Source: Mikania micrantha (taxonomy: Eukaryota > Streptophyta > Magnoliopsida > Asterales > Asteraceae). From it: DNA of 64,000 nucleotides. The position numbers and the translations under genes were made by a program. Where the stretch lies: the NCBI GenBank assembly GCA_009363875.1, contig CM018682.1, positions 56,690,031 to 56,754,030 of the forward strand, read 5' to 3'. Below, piece by piece: positions 11,128-21,489 of this stretch. How positions within the stretch are numbered: position 1 is the first letter of the stretch; every line of letters begins with the position of its first letter. The notes beneath the pieces are model-generated. The model was not told the DNA's origin. It did no database searches and saw only the letters and a list, made by a program, of their open reading frames with translations.

Positions 11128-11573
11128 GTGATGCTTCACACATCAACACTGCAAATTTCAAACTGTAAGCACAAACACTTTATTCAATTGGTTTTGTTAT
11201 AAACATTTGTATTACATTACATTTTATACATTTATATGCTACATTTCATATGTTACATGTTATGGTAGTACATGCATGATTAGTTACACACATTTTGCTA
11301 TGTGCGGGGTTGCATAGTACAAACAGTCACAGTTACAGAAACTCACTATGTGTGAGGTTACACAGCACAGTATGATCAAACACAAACAGTCACAGTTAGG
11401 TGAACTAACTAGTGTACACACAAACAATCACATTGAACGATCACACTTAGTTGTGATGTTGCAAGCATTAGATGTTGTGTGTGAGTACACACAAGCACAC
11501 GGAATGATCAAACCACACTAACATGTACGATTTAAACTCGTAAGTAGTTTCCTAACTACCTCTAACACTTACT
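11128..11573 (+). other. Non-coding spacer between duplicated 3' modules of Element 2
   Basis: No coding signal. It has short repeats such as CACAAACAGTCACAGTTA (about 11320 and 11380) and several ACACAC/GTGTGTG stretches. I see no match to the LTR of Element 2. It is bounded by two copies of the hairpin and polypurine module. Confidence 0.6.
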
Positions 11574-11610
11574 AATTTTCGGGACGAAAATTCCTTCAAC
11601 AAGGGGATGA
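11574..11610 (+). other. Second hairpin and polypurine tract of Element 2
   Basis: AATTTTCG, loop GGA, CGAAAATT (11574-11592), then CCTTCAACAAGGGGATGA directly before the 3' LTR. This copy is the one in position to prime plus-strand synthesis. Confidence 0.8.
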
Positions 11611-13431
11611 CGTGACAATCCGACTTTTCGAATTAACCTCGTTAACCCTCGTAGGCCCAATTGTATTTTATGGGGCCCAATTGAATAGAAGTAGGCCCAA
11701 TAAGGCCAAGGAAGGCCCAATAAGGCCAAGGCAGGCCCACTGAGGCCCAAGATAGGCCCAATTGCAACTATGAGGCCCAAGGAAGGCCAATTGTATTTTA
11801 TGAGGCCCGAAAGGATTTACCTAGCCAATCATATTCTCTTTGGATCGATTTATGAAGATTAGGCCTTTTGGTCTAGTTTTGTTAATCAAGAATTAACGAA
11901 ATCAGTGATATTAGGTCAAAAGTATTAAGAATTGAACAAAAATTAAGTTAGAAATAGTTGAATTAAGAAAAGTAGTATTGAAATATCAAAAAATGGTAGG
12001 TTTTGACTTTTTAAGTCAAAATTCATGTGTGTGGTGTAGCAAAAATTCGAAATTCCTATTAAATCACTATAATTAGTCGAAATTAACATGCATAACTGTC
12101 ATGTTAATGATGATTATCAATTATCATCAGTTATGGAACCATTAATTCACCGAATTAAACCAAAAACCAACCCAAAGGTCGTAACCGTCGAAGGAGGTGA
12201 CAAAGTCGTATAAAATTTGGTATAATTGATCACAATTGATCAAAGTATACATACACACCTATTATTCGGCACTTTCTGAACATAGTACCCACATCAATTT
12301 GATCGGAATAGCATAGGAGACCATCGGAGTCATACGTGTGCAGCCGAATTCCCATCTAGAAGTCGATCTCTTTCAATTGGCTATCAAATCAAATAAGTAT
12401 TTACTCCTACATCTTCTGAAACAGCCGACTAAGAGTAATCCTAAGCTAAATTTCGTTTTAAGCATCGAATCATATGGGTTTCATAGTTAGGGTTCATCAT
12501 TACAACGGTTTTGGGGGTTTCGATTGATATGGACTTTAAAATGAAATTAAACAACACCATTAGTTTCAGAAGCATTCGATTAGGCTAACACATATTCCAA
12601 TTTCATAAAACAAACACGAATCTAATGATTTTGAATTCTAGGGTTCGTAACATTAAATGGTTTGGGGGTTTTGATGTAAACGGTGTTAAAAATAAAATCA
12701 AATTATGCAGACAAGTTCGAAATGTTGGTTTCAATGAGAAACCCATGTTAATTTCATATATCAATCGAGAATTAAACAACTTTGGTTTCTAGGGTTCTTT
12801 AAGTCGAACGGATTGGGGTTTTTCGAAGCAATCAATCATGAAAATCGAATTAATCTTTACAGATAGTTTCGAAAACCCTTACTCAATGATAACCCTATGA
12901 TTTGGTGGACTCACATTATCGAATTGAACGATTTTAAGTTGGGGACTTAAGAACTTGAGTTCGGATAGGTTAATGCTCGATTAATCGGGCTATGATGAAC
13001 GATAGTTTGAATTAAGATCATCTTTAGGCTCGGTTGGATCTGTAGAACCATAACCCTATGGTTTCATGCTCAATGATGATCGAATTGTGGGTCAATTCAA
13101 GGTCATTGAGTTCGGATTAGGAAAGACTAAGGGGACCAGTAAACTAGTGATTCAAGCAATTATCAGGGGAGTTCTGTCAATAAAATTCGAAGCAGAGCAG
13201 TGGTAGGGTGTGTGTGTTTGATTTGAGAGGTCAAGGGTTCGACCCTTGCCCTTGAGTGTTTTTAGAAATTAAACCATTTTTCGTGTTTTAATCATAAGTT
13301 ATTCGTTTTAACTCCGATTTAACTCGTTCAAATTGCGTTGGAACCAGAATTTCATCCCGAACTAATTAGAATGATAAAATTCACGTTCCCAAACGGTATA
13401 ATTCCGTTAGTTGAAAATTGAGGGTGTGACA
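11611..13431 (+). repeat. 3' LTR of Element 2 with a 1023-bp internal deletion
   Basis: Colinear with the 5' LTR except that bases equivalent to 4411-5433 are missing. The join lies at TTCAC (near 13385), and both deletion ends carry TCAC. The length difference (2844 against 1821) equals the deletion exactly. It starts CGTGACAA where the 5' LTR starts TGTGACAA. The loss removes the predicted first acceptor, exon 2 and intron 2, which does not affect a transcript started in the 5' LTR. Confidence 0.92.
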
Positions 13432-13436
13432 GAAGA
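13432..13436. repeat. Right target-site duplication of Element 2 (GAAGA)
   Basis: GAAGA follows the GTGTGACA end of the 3' LTR and matches 2632-2636. Element 1 pol resumes at once with CACCGACGGAG. Confidence 0.95.
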
Positions 13437-15473
13437 CACCGACGGAGATTCGATCATTTCTTGGACTAGCCGGTTACTATCGGCGGTTTATTTCGAACTT
13501 CTCCAAGATTGCTGTCCCTCTCACTTCTTTGACTCAGAAGAATAAACCTTATGAGTGGGGACCAAAGCAAGAAGAGGCGTTTCAGACTTTGAAGAAGAAA
13601 CTTTGTGATGCTCCTGTCTTGACACTGCCTGATGGAAATGATGATTTCGTGGTTTACTGTGATCCATCCAACCTAGGTCTCGGATGTGTCCTTATGCAAT
13701 GGGGAAAGGTTGTGGCATAGGCATCAAGACAACTGAAAATTCACGAGAAGAACTACACTACACACGACTTGGAACTTGGTGCAGTTTTGTTTGCTTTGAA
13801 GATATGGAGACATTATCTTTATGGCACTAAGTGTGTAGTCTTTACTGATCACAAGAGTTTACAGTATATTCTCAATCAGAAGAAGCTTAATATGAGACAA
13901 CGGAGATGGGTTGAACTATTGAACGATTATGACTGCGAAATTCGCTACCATCCTGGTAAAGCGAATGTACCAGCAGATGCACTTAGTCGCAAAAGTCAAG
14001 TTCAGATCCATAGTGTCCGAGTGCACATTAACCTCTGTAATGACGTTCTCACGGCCCAACAACACTCATTGGCTCAGGATAACATGAAAAATGAGATGTC
14101 TTGCGGGGCTGAGATATTATTGGAAACCAAGGATTATGATTTGATGTATTACTTGAATCGGTTGTGGATACCAAACCGGGATGATCTTAGGATAATGATT
14201 TTGGATGAAGCTCATAAGTCTCGTTACTCAATCCATCCGGGCGCTGACAAGATGTATCAAGACCTTCGGGCCTTGTACTGGTGGCCAGGAATGAAGAAAG
14301 ATATTGCTGAATATCTGTCCAAGTGCCTTAACTGTGCTAAAGTCAAGGCAGAACACCAGTGACCTTCTGGAGTGTTAATACAACCGGAAATACCTATGTG
14401 GAAGTGGGAGAATATCTCCATGGATTTCATTACTAAACTTCCACGAACCGCAAGCGGTAAGGATAGTATTTGGGTGATAGTTGATAGATTAACCAAGTCG
14501 GCTCATTTCTTACCGATATGGGAGACATACCCTGTGCGGAAGTTAGCTCGTATCTATGTTAATGAGATTGTTAGCCGACATGGAATTCCTTTAAGCATAA
14601 TATCGGATCGTGATGCTCGTTTCACGGCACGATTTTTGGAATCAATTCATGAAGCTTTTGGAACAAGATTGGATCTTAGCACCGCTTATCATCCTCAAAC
14701 GAATGGCAAAACTGAGCGAACGATTCAAACATTGGAAGACATGTTGAGAGCTTGTGTCATCGATTTTGGTGGCAATTTGGATAGCCATTTACCGTTGGTC
14801 GAGTTCTCGTATAACAGTTATCACGCGAGCATTGGTATGGCGCCGTTTGAAGCTCTTTATGGCAGAAAATGTGGGTCACCTATTTGTTGGACCGAGGTCG
14901 GCGAATCGCAGATCACTGGTCCCGAGATTATTCAAGAAACGACTGACAAGATCCGCCAGATTCGCGACAATATGTTAGCTGCTCGCAGTTGACAGAAGAG
15001 TTAAGCAGATAAATGACGGAAACCTCTATAGTTTGAAGTGGATGATATGGTATTACTCAAAAGTATCGCCTTGGAATGGCGTAGTACGATTTGGGAAGAA
15101 GGGTAAACTTGCTCCACGTTATGTTGGCCCTTTTAAGATCATCGAACGGATTGGGAAGGTTGCCTACAGGTTGGAACTTCCTCCTGAACTTAGTAACGTG
15201 CACCCAACGTTTCACGTGTCCAATTTAAGAAAGTGCTTAGCTGATCAGGATCGTCAGGTACCAGTCGATAACATCCGCGTCGACGATACCATGCACTTTG
15301 TTGAAAAACCAGTCGTGATAATCGATCGAGAGGTTAAAAAGCTCAAACGCAGTAGAATTCCAATTGTCAAAGTACGTTGGGAATCGAAGCGGGGTCCAGA
15401 ATTCACCTGGGAGCGGGAAGATCAGAGGAAGCTTAAGTACCCACATTTATTCACTACGGTCACTCCAAGTTGA
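13437..15473 (+). pseudogene. RT end, RNase H, integrase and chromodomain of Element 1 (broken)
   Basis: The sequence continues RT thumb (GLAGYYRRF), then RNase H (YCDPS, DLELGAVL, FTDHKSL, ADALSR), integrase zinc domain (HKSRYSIHPG, CLNC), core acids in MDFITKL, SDRDARF and KTERTIQ, and a chromodomain with KVRWESKRGPEFTWE. Breaks against Element 3 are TAG at 13718-13720, TGA at 14360-14362 and 14990-14992, several stops at 15002-15035, and a 1-bp insertion near 15056. Several changes are CGA to TGA, the mark of deaminated methyl-cytosine. The gene is dead but all domains can be recognised. Confidence 0.9.
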
Positions 15474-15507
15474 ATTTCGGAACGAAATTCCCTTAACTAG
15501 GGGAGAC
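15472..15507 (+). other. Stop-codon hairpin and polypurine tract of Element 1
   Basis: GAATTTCG, loop GAA, CGAAATTC (15472-15490) overlaps the TGA stop of pol. AACTAGGGGAGAC then precedes the 3' LTR. The arrangement matches 63384-63419. Confidence 0.8.
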
Positions 15508-16499
15508 TGTACCATCACTGTACTTCAGGTTGTCCGTACACATGCACGATTGTACGGTCACGATCAGAGATGATAATTATTAATGATAATAAATTATTGA
15601 ATGATATTATTGATGATTGGTATACATATTGAGAACATATTATTATACGCGTAAACCATGGGAAGTTTAGTTGTAACCCAACTAAACAGAACCAGAAAGT
15701 TTATCGCAGTTGAATTCACGGATAATGGATTATTGGTTTAGAATGGAAGGGAATTAGGGTTGGTTGTTGTTTGGTTGCTAAACATAGTCAAGGACACATG
15801 GTCATGATTTATCGAAATAGCTGTGGGACGGTGACTGGGGCGGTTGCGACTGACCCCTACATATGCCCTATACATATGCATATTTCGGTCTATCACGGAT
15901 GCGTCAGTGATATGGTTTGGTGGGTTTTTGGATGGGGAATTAAAATATTAAAGTTAATAAAATAATGAAAAGGATATTGGAAATGAATACACGATGGTGA
16001 GATACGATTATAAATTAAACACGAATAATATTTCAGAAATATTAACTTAATAATGTATTCGCGTGGGTGACGATTCACACGAATAAAATTATTAGGAATA
16101 GTATTCTGAAAGGATATTTCATAAATCGTAAATCTAATCGAAATACGATACGAGCGTTGGATTCGGAAAGATGACGATCTTTACGAATACGTACGTGAGT
16201 AACGCGTTTCGACGAGATAAAGAAATAATATTTAACGATATTAAAATGAGAAAAATAATTTAAAAACCTTTATTAGGAATTACAACCTAAAACGGAAAAC
16301 GAACGAATTACTTATTTAAATAATTAATTTAACGAAAATGAACGGAGACATTTTATTCAAACGACCTTATTTAAAAATCATTTTATTAAAACGAAACTTA
16401 TTTAATTAATTGTTTTAAATATGTTTAACGAGAAAACCGAACATTTTATGAATTTTATCGCGATAAAAACGAGACCGAGCACGGGGTGACGATACGCGC

Positions 16500-16508
16500 T
16501 ATAAGTAG
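16500..16508 (+). promoter_or_regulatory. TATA box of the Element 1 3' LTR
   Basis: TATAAGTAG is followed by a CT-rich tract (CTTCTTCTTCC, CTCTTTCTCTCTCT) typical of plant transcription start regions. The equivalent TATAAGG is at 52150 in the solo LTR. Confidence 0.6.
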
Positions 16509-16914
16509 GAAGATCTTCTTCTTCTTCCTCACTTCTACACACTCTTTCTCTCTCTAAAACAAGAAACCCGTAACCCTACTCTCTCTCTAACTTCTCTCCA
16601 AGATAACTTCTCCATTTCTTAACGGTTTCGCGAGATCTTGGCGGCTAAACGTTCGTGTGATCGAGGGGAACAAGAATCAGTGGAAAAATCTAACAGTGGA
16701 TCGAGCTTAAGAGGTAAATCTCGAGTTTATTGTGTTGTTTTCACTTAAAACACAACCGGTTTGAATCCTTGTATTTTAAAGCATGTATACGCATTCTAAA
16801 CCTTAAAAACTAACCCATATGGAGATGAGAGAGTCATGGGAACGCTCTGTAACGAGTTAGAGTCGAAAATGATGATGATGAACAACCATGGTCGACAGTT
16901 CGCGAAGAGGAGGT

Positions 16915-17360
16915 GCAGGTGGCCGAACCCTGTGGTTGGCGAACCTAGCTCAGCCGAACCCTTCTCATATAGGCGAACCTTCGCCATGCAACCTCTCGAG
17001 CTGAACCTTAGATCATCGATGACCGAACCTTAAGTTTTCATGGGGACGAACCTATTGAGGTGCGAACCTTACCATGCAAACCTTAACTGGGCCGCACAAG
17101 CCTACACCTCGAACGAACCTTAAAGGCAGCGAACCTAGCCCACACGAACCAGTTGTCATGAGATGAGTTAGGCGAACCTAGCCGGATAAGATCCTAGCTG
17201 AACCTTCTGCTAGCCTACTTTCCTGACTGCCGAACCATCCACGAACCTAGGAACTGGTTGTGTATTGCTGCGAACCTCGGAATCCTATGAGCCGAACCTT
17301 TAATCTTTAGCCGAACCATGACCTTTTGAGAGCCGAACCTATAGGGGGAAACCAAATAGG
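16915..17360 (+). repeat. CGAACCT short-motif array in LTR intron 1
   Basis: Roughly twenty-five copies of CGAACC(T/C), often preceded by C or G (GCGAACCT, CCGAACCT), occur at irregular spacings of about 10-30 bases. The bases between copies share no repeat unit, so this is not an ordinary tandem repeat. It falls between the predicted first donor (16714) and acceptor (17765). Confidence 0.85.
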
Positions 17361-18019
17361 TTCGCTGGAATGAAATCAATAAAACCTAAGACCCTCTAAA
17401 ACTAAGATTTAGGTTAAACCGGGGATCAAGATCATTCAAATATATATACATACTCATGCATACATGGGAAATGGCAATTGTCACCTTTTTCTTAACAAAT
17501 ATAAGTTTAAATCTTGAGACTTTATATGATGAATAAATTATAAGGATCCCATTGAATTCGATCTCTTAAACTTAGATTTAAAGTCATTAATTTAAATCTA
17601 TCATGAAAACCTAATTAGAAGTGCATGCAAAGGTGGGTATTGATATAGACATGACGAGGGTTAACATACTTATGAAACACTTAATAATTTAAAATAAACA
17701 CTTATGGTCACTTAATCGAGACGAAACGCACATACTTATGAATATGAAAAACACATTAATTACAGATTGCTGAGTCGTATTTGATTCCTTATACGTGAGC
17801 GCGCATTATACGAAAGCACCGGATCTAAGGACTCAGGTGAGTTCTCATAACCTCCCTTTTAAACTGTTTTGTTTTAAACTCGGAGGTGAAACATGTGTAC
17901 CAATTTGAATATTATTTTGATAACACATGGGTGACACCTGGATTATCAATATGATATTCATATTAATGGATTATTATTGATTATTGATTGAGATGGATTA
18001 TTACTTATCCGTGAGTCAT

Positions 18020-18235
18020 TGTTGATTGAGTTGACTTCGGTCCTCCGCAATGATTGAATTGTCGTTGATTGAGTTGACTAATGTCCTCCGCTGTGATTCC
18101 ACTGTTGGTTGAGTTGACTGCGGTCCTCCGCAGTGCACGTATTGACACTTATAGGAACATCGTTGGTTGAGTTGACTGAGGTCCTCCGCGATGATTCCGC
18201 CGTTTATTGAGTTTACTGGGGTCCTCTGCGGTAAC
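18020..18235 (+). repeat. Tandem repeats in LTR intron 2 of Element 1
   Basis: About five units of around 50 bp share GAGTTGACTNNGGTCCTCCGC. The other LTRs carry related units (GACTTCGGTCNTCC, ATGTATTGTCAC) at the same place. Confidence 0.75.
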
Positions 18236-18834
18236 TTATATTGATATGATTATGATGATTGATGATTATTGAATTGATGTGATTAGTTGAATATACGTGG
18301 ATAATTAATTGTGCTTATTGTGTATGTGATTACTTGGATTGGTTGGATGTTGTGTTTGTTGGATCATGGTAGAGTTGGATTATCTTGCAGGTGCACATGT
18401 GGATTTTCTCGGGGAAATTATAAACTTTCATAAACCTATTTTTAAACTTTCATAAACATTTTATAAGCCTTTTTAATACATAAAAACTTATGATTTCTCA
18501 CCAACTACTTCGTAGTTGACACTTGATTTTCACATGTTTCAGGGAATGAAGACAAGTAAGTAGGGCAGGATAGCTCTACCTTCTTTTGGGACATCGTCAT
18601 GTAGGATCTTGAACTTAGCTAAATAACTGAAATTCTGAAGATTAGAATTTAGTTAGATAGCTAAATCTCTTTTGTATTTGATGTAACTAATTCATGATGA
18701 ACACGATTTTTGTGTAATTAATTTGGTTGATTAAATGATATATGATGATTTAAATTAGATGCCCACGAGCTTATGAACAATCTACACATCCCTCGTGGCA
18801 TCCCGACGTTTCCGCCATCGGTCGGGGTGTTACA

Positions 18835-20443
18835 CTTTATTTTGAGGAAACTTGATAGATGAAGATATTTGGTGAAATGAATAGTTGAAATAATGTATTC
18901 TTGTTACTAATGATGTTATAAACAAGTATTATGCCTTAACTTGGTTAAAATAGTGCTTTATATGAGAACTTACTAATTTTAGAAACTTTATTATATGAAC
19001 TCATGAACTAGGAATGTAACACATGATTTGTACATGCTAAATGGCTTAACATGATGAAATATGATTGTTGTGTAGATAAGTTATGTGATTTTGTTGTTAA
19101 ACATGTCAAAACTAGAAACTTTCCATATTTGGAACCTTTAGTGACTAAAAATGAACTATGTGTTTATTTGATTGCATATGACAATGTGCTATTTGTTAAC
19201 ATGATCACGTAAGGTTAATAAGCATGTTAGAATCATTAAAAGGAAACGTGTTGTGAAACTTGCTAAAAATGGAAACTTACTATAAATAGTAAGTTGTCCA
19301 TAAACACTATATGCGTGTTTTGCACACATTGAGCATGATCACGAATGTTGCACAAGTTATAACCGACACATGGTTCACCAACGGGTCGTTGACTTGACAC
19401 GGTCAACCACGGTTAAACACGGTCAAACATGGAGAAACACGGTCAATGTGGACCGACATGGACAAACATAACAACCGAGGGTTGTTGAGCACAAGCACGA
19501 GCACGAACACAAACACGGTCACTTACACAAACTCACGTAAGCTATACGATGTAGGTAACCGGTGACCGACATGTCTACGAAGCAGGAGCTTGCGCATTAT
19601 CCGATTATCACTATGGTGAGTTTACGACCCCTCTTTAACTCTTTTACAAACTTCTCAAATAAGGGGAGAATACATGTTGAATCGAGTCAAGCATTTATAC
19701 CTATACAAACATATTGTGTATGCTGGTTTATTAGACAAACATAAGTGTTGTATCGTAACAAGCCCTCGCAAAGTCTTACCGTTAATGTACAAGCAATGAG
19801 GTGAGTTTGAATAGATTTGTTTGGGTGTGACGAACCCCACGTGGCGCAATACTGACTAGAGGTCGGGACACGTGAAATCTAGACCTATCACGCCAATGTT
19901 ATTACGAGACATGGCGGAGGCAAGGACTAATAAGTCTAGTTTGGTAGTGACGCACTGACACTTGGAGCCTAGGGCTCGGTACTAACATATGATAAACAGC
20001 ATGACACGTGACAAACATTTTTTATTATTATATATGTATATCAAAACCTGTGAACTCACCAAACTATGTGTTGACACTTTTCTTAAACATGTATTCTCAG
20101 GTAACTAGATGGCTGGCAAATGGACATGAATGCACTTAGAGAACGAGTACATGATTCGCATGCATTTCATGTCATTTAAACAACCAATTTTTATTTATGT
20201 TATATGTATTAAAACATGTTGTGTCTGACAATTTATTTTCCGCTGCATTTTAAACACAATACTTTCTGCTGCTTAACATTTGTATTTCCGCTACTTTGTT
20301 TTAAAAACAGTTTGGTTGTGTTTATGACAAACATTGTATTTTGAAACGCATATTGAGTTGTTCTATATGACCATGAGCTCTGATTCTAGCCACATCACAC
20401 CCATGTGGACTGACACCACACGTGGGAATTTGGGGGTGTGACA
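18835..20443 (+). repeat. 3' part of another gypsy LTR (truncated)
   Basis: Ends TTTGGGGGTGTGACA without a primer site after it, so it is a 3' or solo LTR. Its 5' side would lie left of Element 1, which appears to have inserted into it. It has an ACACGGTCAA-type short-motif array (about 19390-19530), a donor ATG|GTGAGT (from 19616) and an acceptor TATTCTCAG (20100), the same intron 2 layout as the other LTRs. No coding region. Confidence 0.6.
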
Positions 20444-21489
20444 GTTATTCTTTTTCACACTCATGCGTTATCATTCTTACTTTTGCATGTTTTTGTTGCA
20501 CCATAGGGACATTGTGCAATTTAAGTGTGGGGAGGGATATACTTTTGGTTGTTGATATAGCTTTGTTTGTCCAAAAGTAATAAACATTTTTTGCAAAGAA
20601 CCTTCTATATTTTTTGTGGAAATTACATTTTTGTAATCAACAAGTTAAGCAAACAAGGTTTTGATAATTAAAATGAGGCTTGTTTTGAAAAAGGTTTCTT
20701 AAATTTGAAATATTGACAAGTGAAATAAAAGTTTTTGTTATCATCATTTGTGATTAGATGAAAGGAGAAACTACAAGTTATATCTTATATTTTTACCCAT
20801 TCCCTCCATTTTTTTGGGGAGCAATAGAAACCTTCAGCATTAGTAGTTTCATTGCATATTGTATAGATTGAGTGTGCCGGATGTTTCATACAAATTAATA
20901 CTTGTTTAAAACATGCATCTTAATAGTCATAACCTTGAACATAGTTAGAATTAATCAAGGCATTAGAACAAAACGTCATCACTACCTTCTCCATCAACCC
21001 ATTTCTTTTATTGAAATCCCGTTTCAAAGTTGGCAAGAAGTTTCACTTTTTGTAGTTCTTGAGAAACAAATAATTAAGCAAAACAATGCTTGCTTATTGA
21101 GCTATGTCAAAAAAATATCATTCCGTTTAAGCCAAAAAGGCTTTATAGTATATCTTTTGTTATTGAATTCTTGGCCAACGGATTTCCCTTGTCTTAATCC
21201 CTTTGTCCCCAACCATCCTCCAACCCAAACACAAACCAATAAAAGTTCTTTTGATTGATTTATTCTTTGTTTTTGCTAGTTGATTTAGAGTCGATTTTTC
21301 TTACAAGTATCATATTTGTTGATTCATCGTCTTGGCAATTGAGTGTTCTATACATATACATACACATTACATGTAGAATCCGAAATAAACCAAGTGTGTT
21401 TGAACATTGTGAGAAGTATAAGATGTAACACGTTAGTGAATCCTCTTGTTTATAAATTCTTGTTGATAATTTTGATTTTATTTTCTTGC
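20444..21489. other. Unassigned stretch, possibly Athila-type 3' remnant
   Basis: GGGACATTGTGCAATTTAAG then TGTGGGGAGGG (about 20507-20540) resembles the purine-rich 3' end seen in Athila-type gypsy elements from memory. The rest is AT-rich with short open frames and no domain I can recognise. Confidence 0.3.

Larger units (their letters stand above)
2637..13431 (+). mobile_element. Element 2: nearly complete Ty3/gypsy chromovirus nested in Element 1
   Basis: The 10.8-kb element has a 5' LTR (2637-5480), primer-binding site, an extra acidic ORF, gag, protease, RT, RNase H, integrase, chromodomain, a polypurine tract present twice, and a 3' LTR (11611-13431). A perfect 5-bp duplication flanks it. 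By eye I noticed roughly twenty base differences between the two LTRs over about 1.8 kb, so by LTR logic the insertion is young; an age needs a real alignment. Two single-base frame breaks and a changed RNase H catalytic residue argue that this copy is not autonomous, unless the breaks are assembly errors in simple repeats. Confidence 0.95.
1..18834 (+). mobile_element. Element 1: decayed Ty3/gypsy chromovirus, interrupted by Element 2
   Basis: Leader, gag, protease and RT lie at 1-2636, and RNase H, integrase, chromodomain and 3' LTR at 13432-18834. The two halves are the flanks of Element 2 and are bounded by the same 5 bases. Domain order, the C-terminal chromodomain and the closely similar Element 3 at 56276-64000 place it among Tekay-like chromoviruses. 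The 5' LTR lies left of the window. At least five 1-bp deletions, one 1-bp insertion and several stop codons make it non-autonomous. It is older than Element 2, which sits inside it. The bases after its 3' LTR (CTTTA, 18835-18839) should be its target duplication, but the partner is out of view. Confidence 0.9.
15508..18834 (+). repeat. 3' LTR of Element 1 (3327 bp)
   Basis: Begins TGTACCATCACTG and ends GGTCGGGGTGTTACA. Inside are the recurrent cassette (15785-15910), TATAAGTAG (16500-16508) with a CT-rich start region, donor GAG|GTAAAT (intron 1 from 16714), acceptor ATTACAG (17765), a 71-nt exon 2 (17766-17836), donor CAG|GTGAGT (intron 2 from 17837) and acceptor ATGTTTCAG (18542). The layout is shared with the solo LTRs of the window. 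It diverges visibly from the Element 3 LTR, so it belongs to another subfamily. Confidence 0.9.

Noticed and set aside
20902..21258. Possible 118-residue host protein
   Set aside because: Composition is that of translated AT-rich DNA, with no domain and no codon signal.
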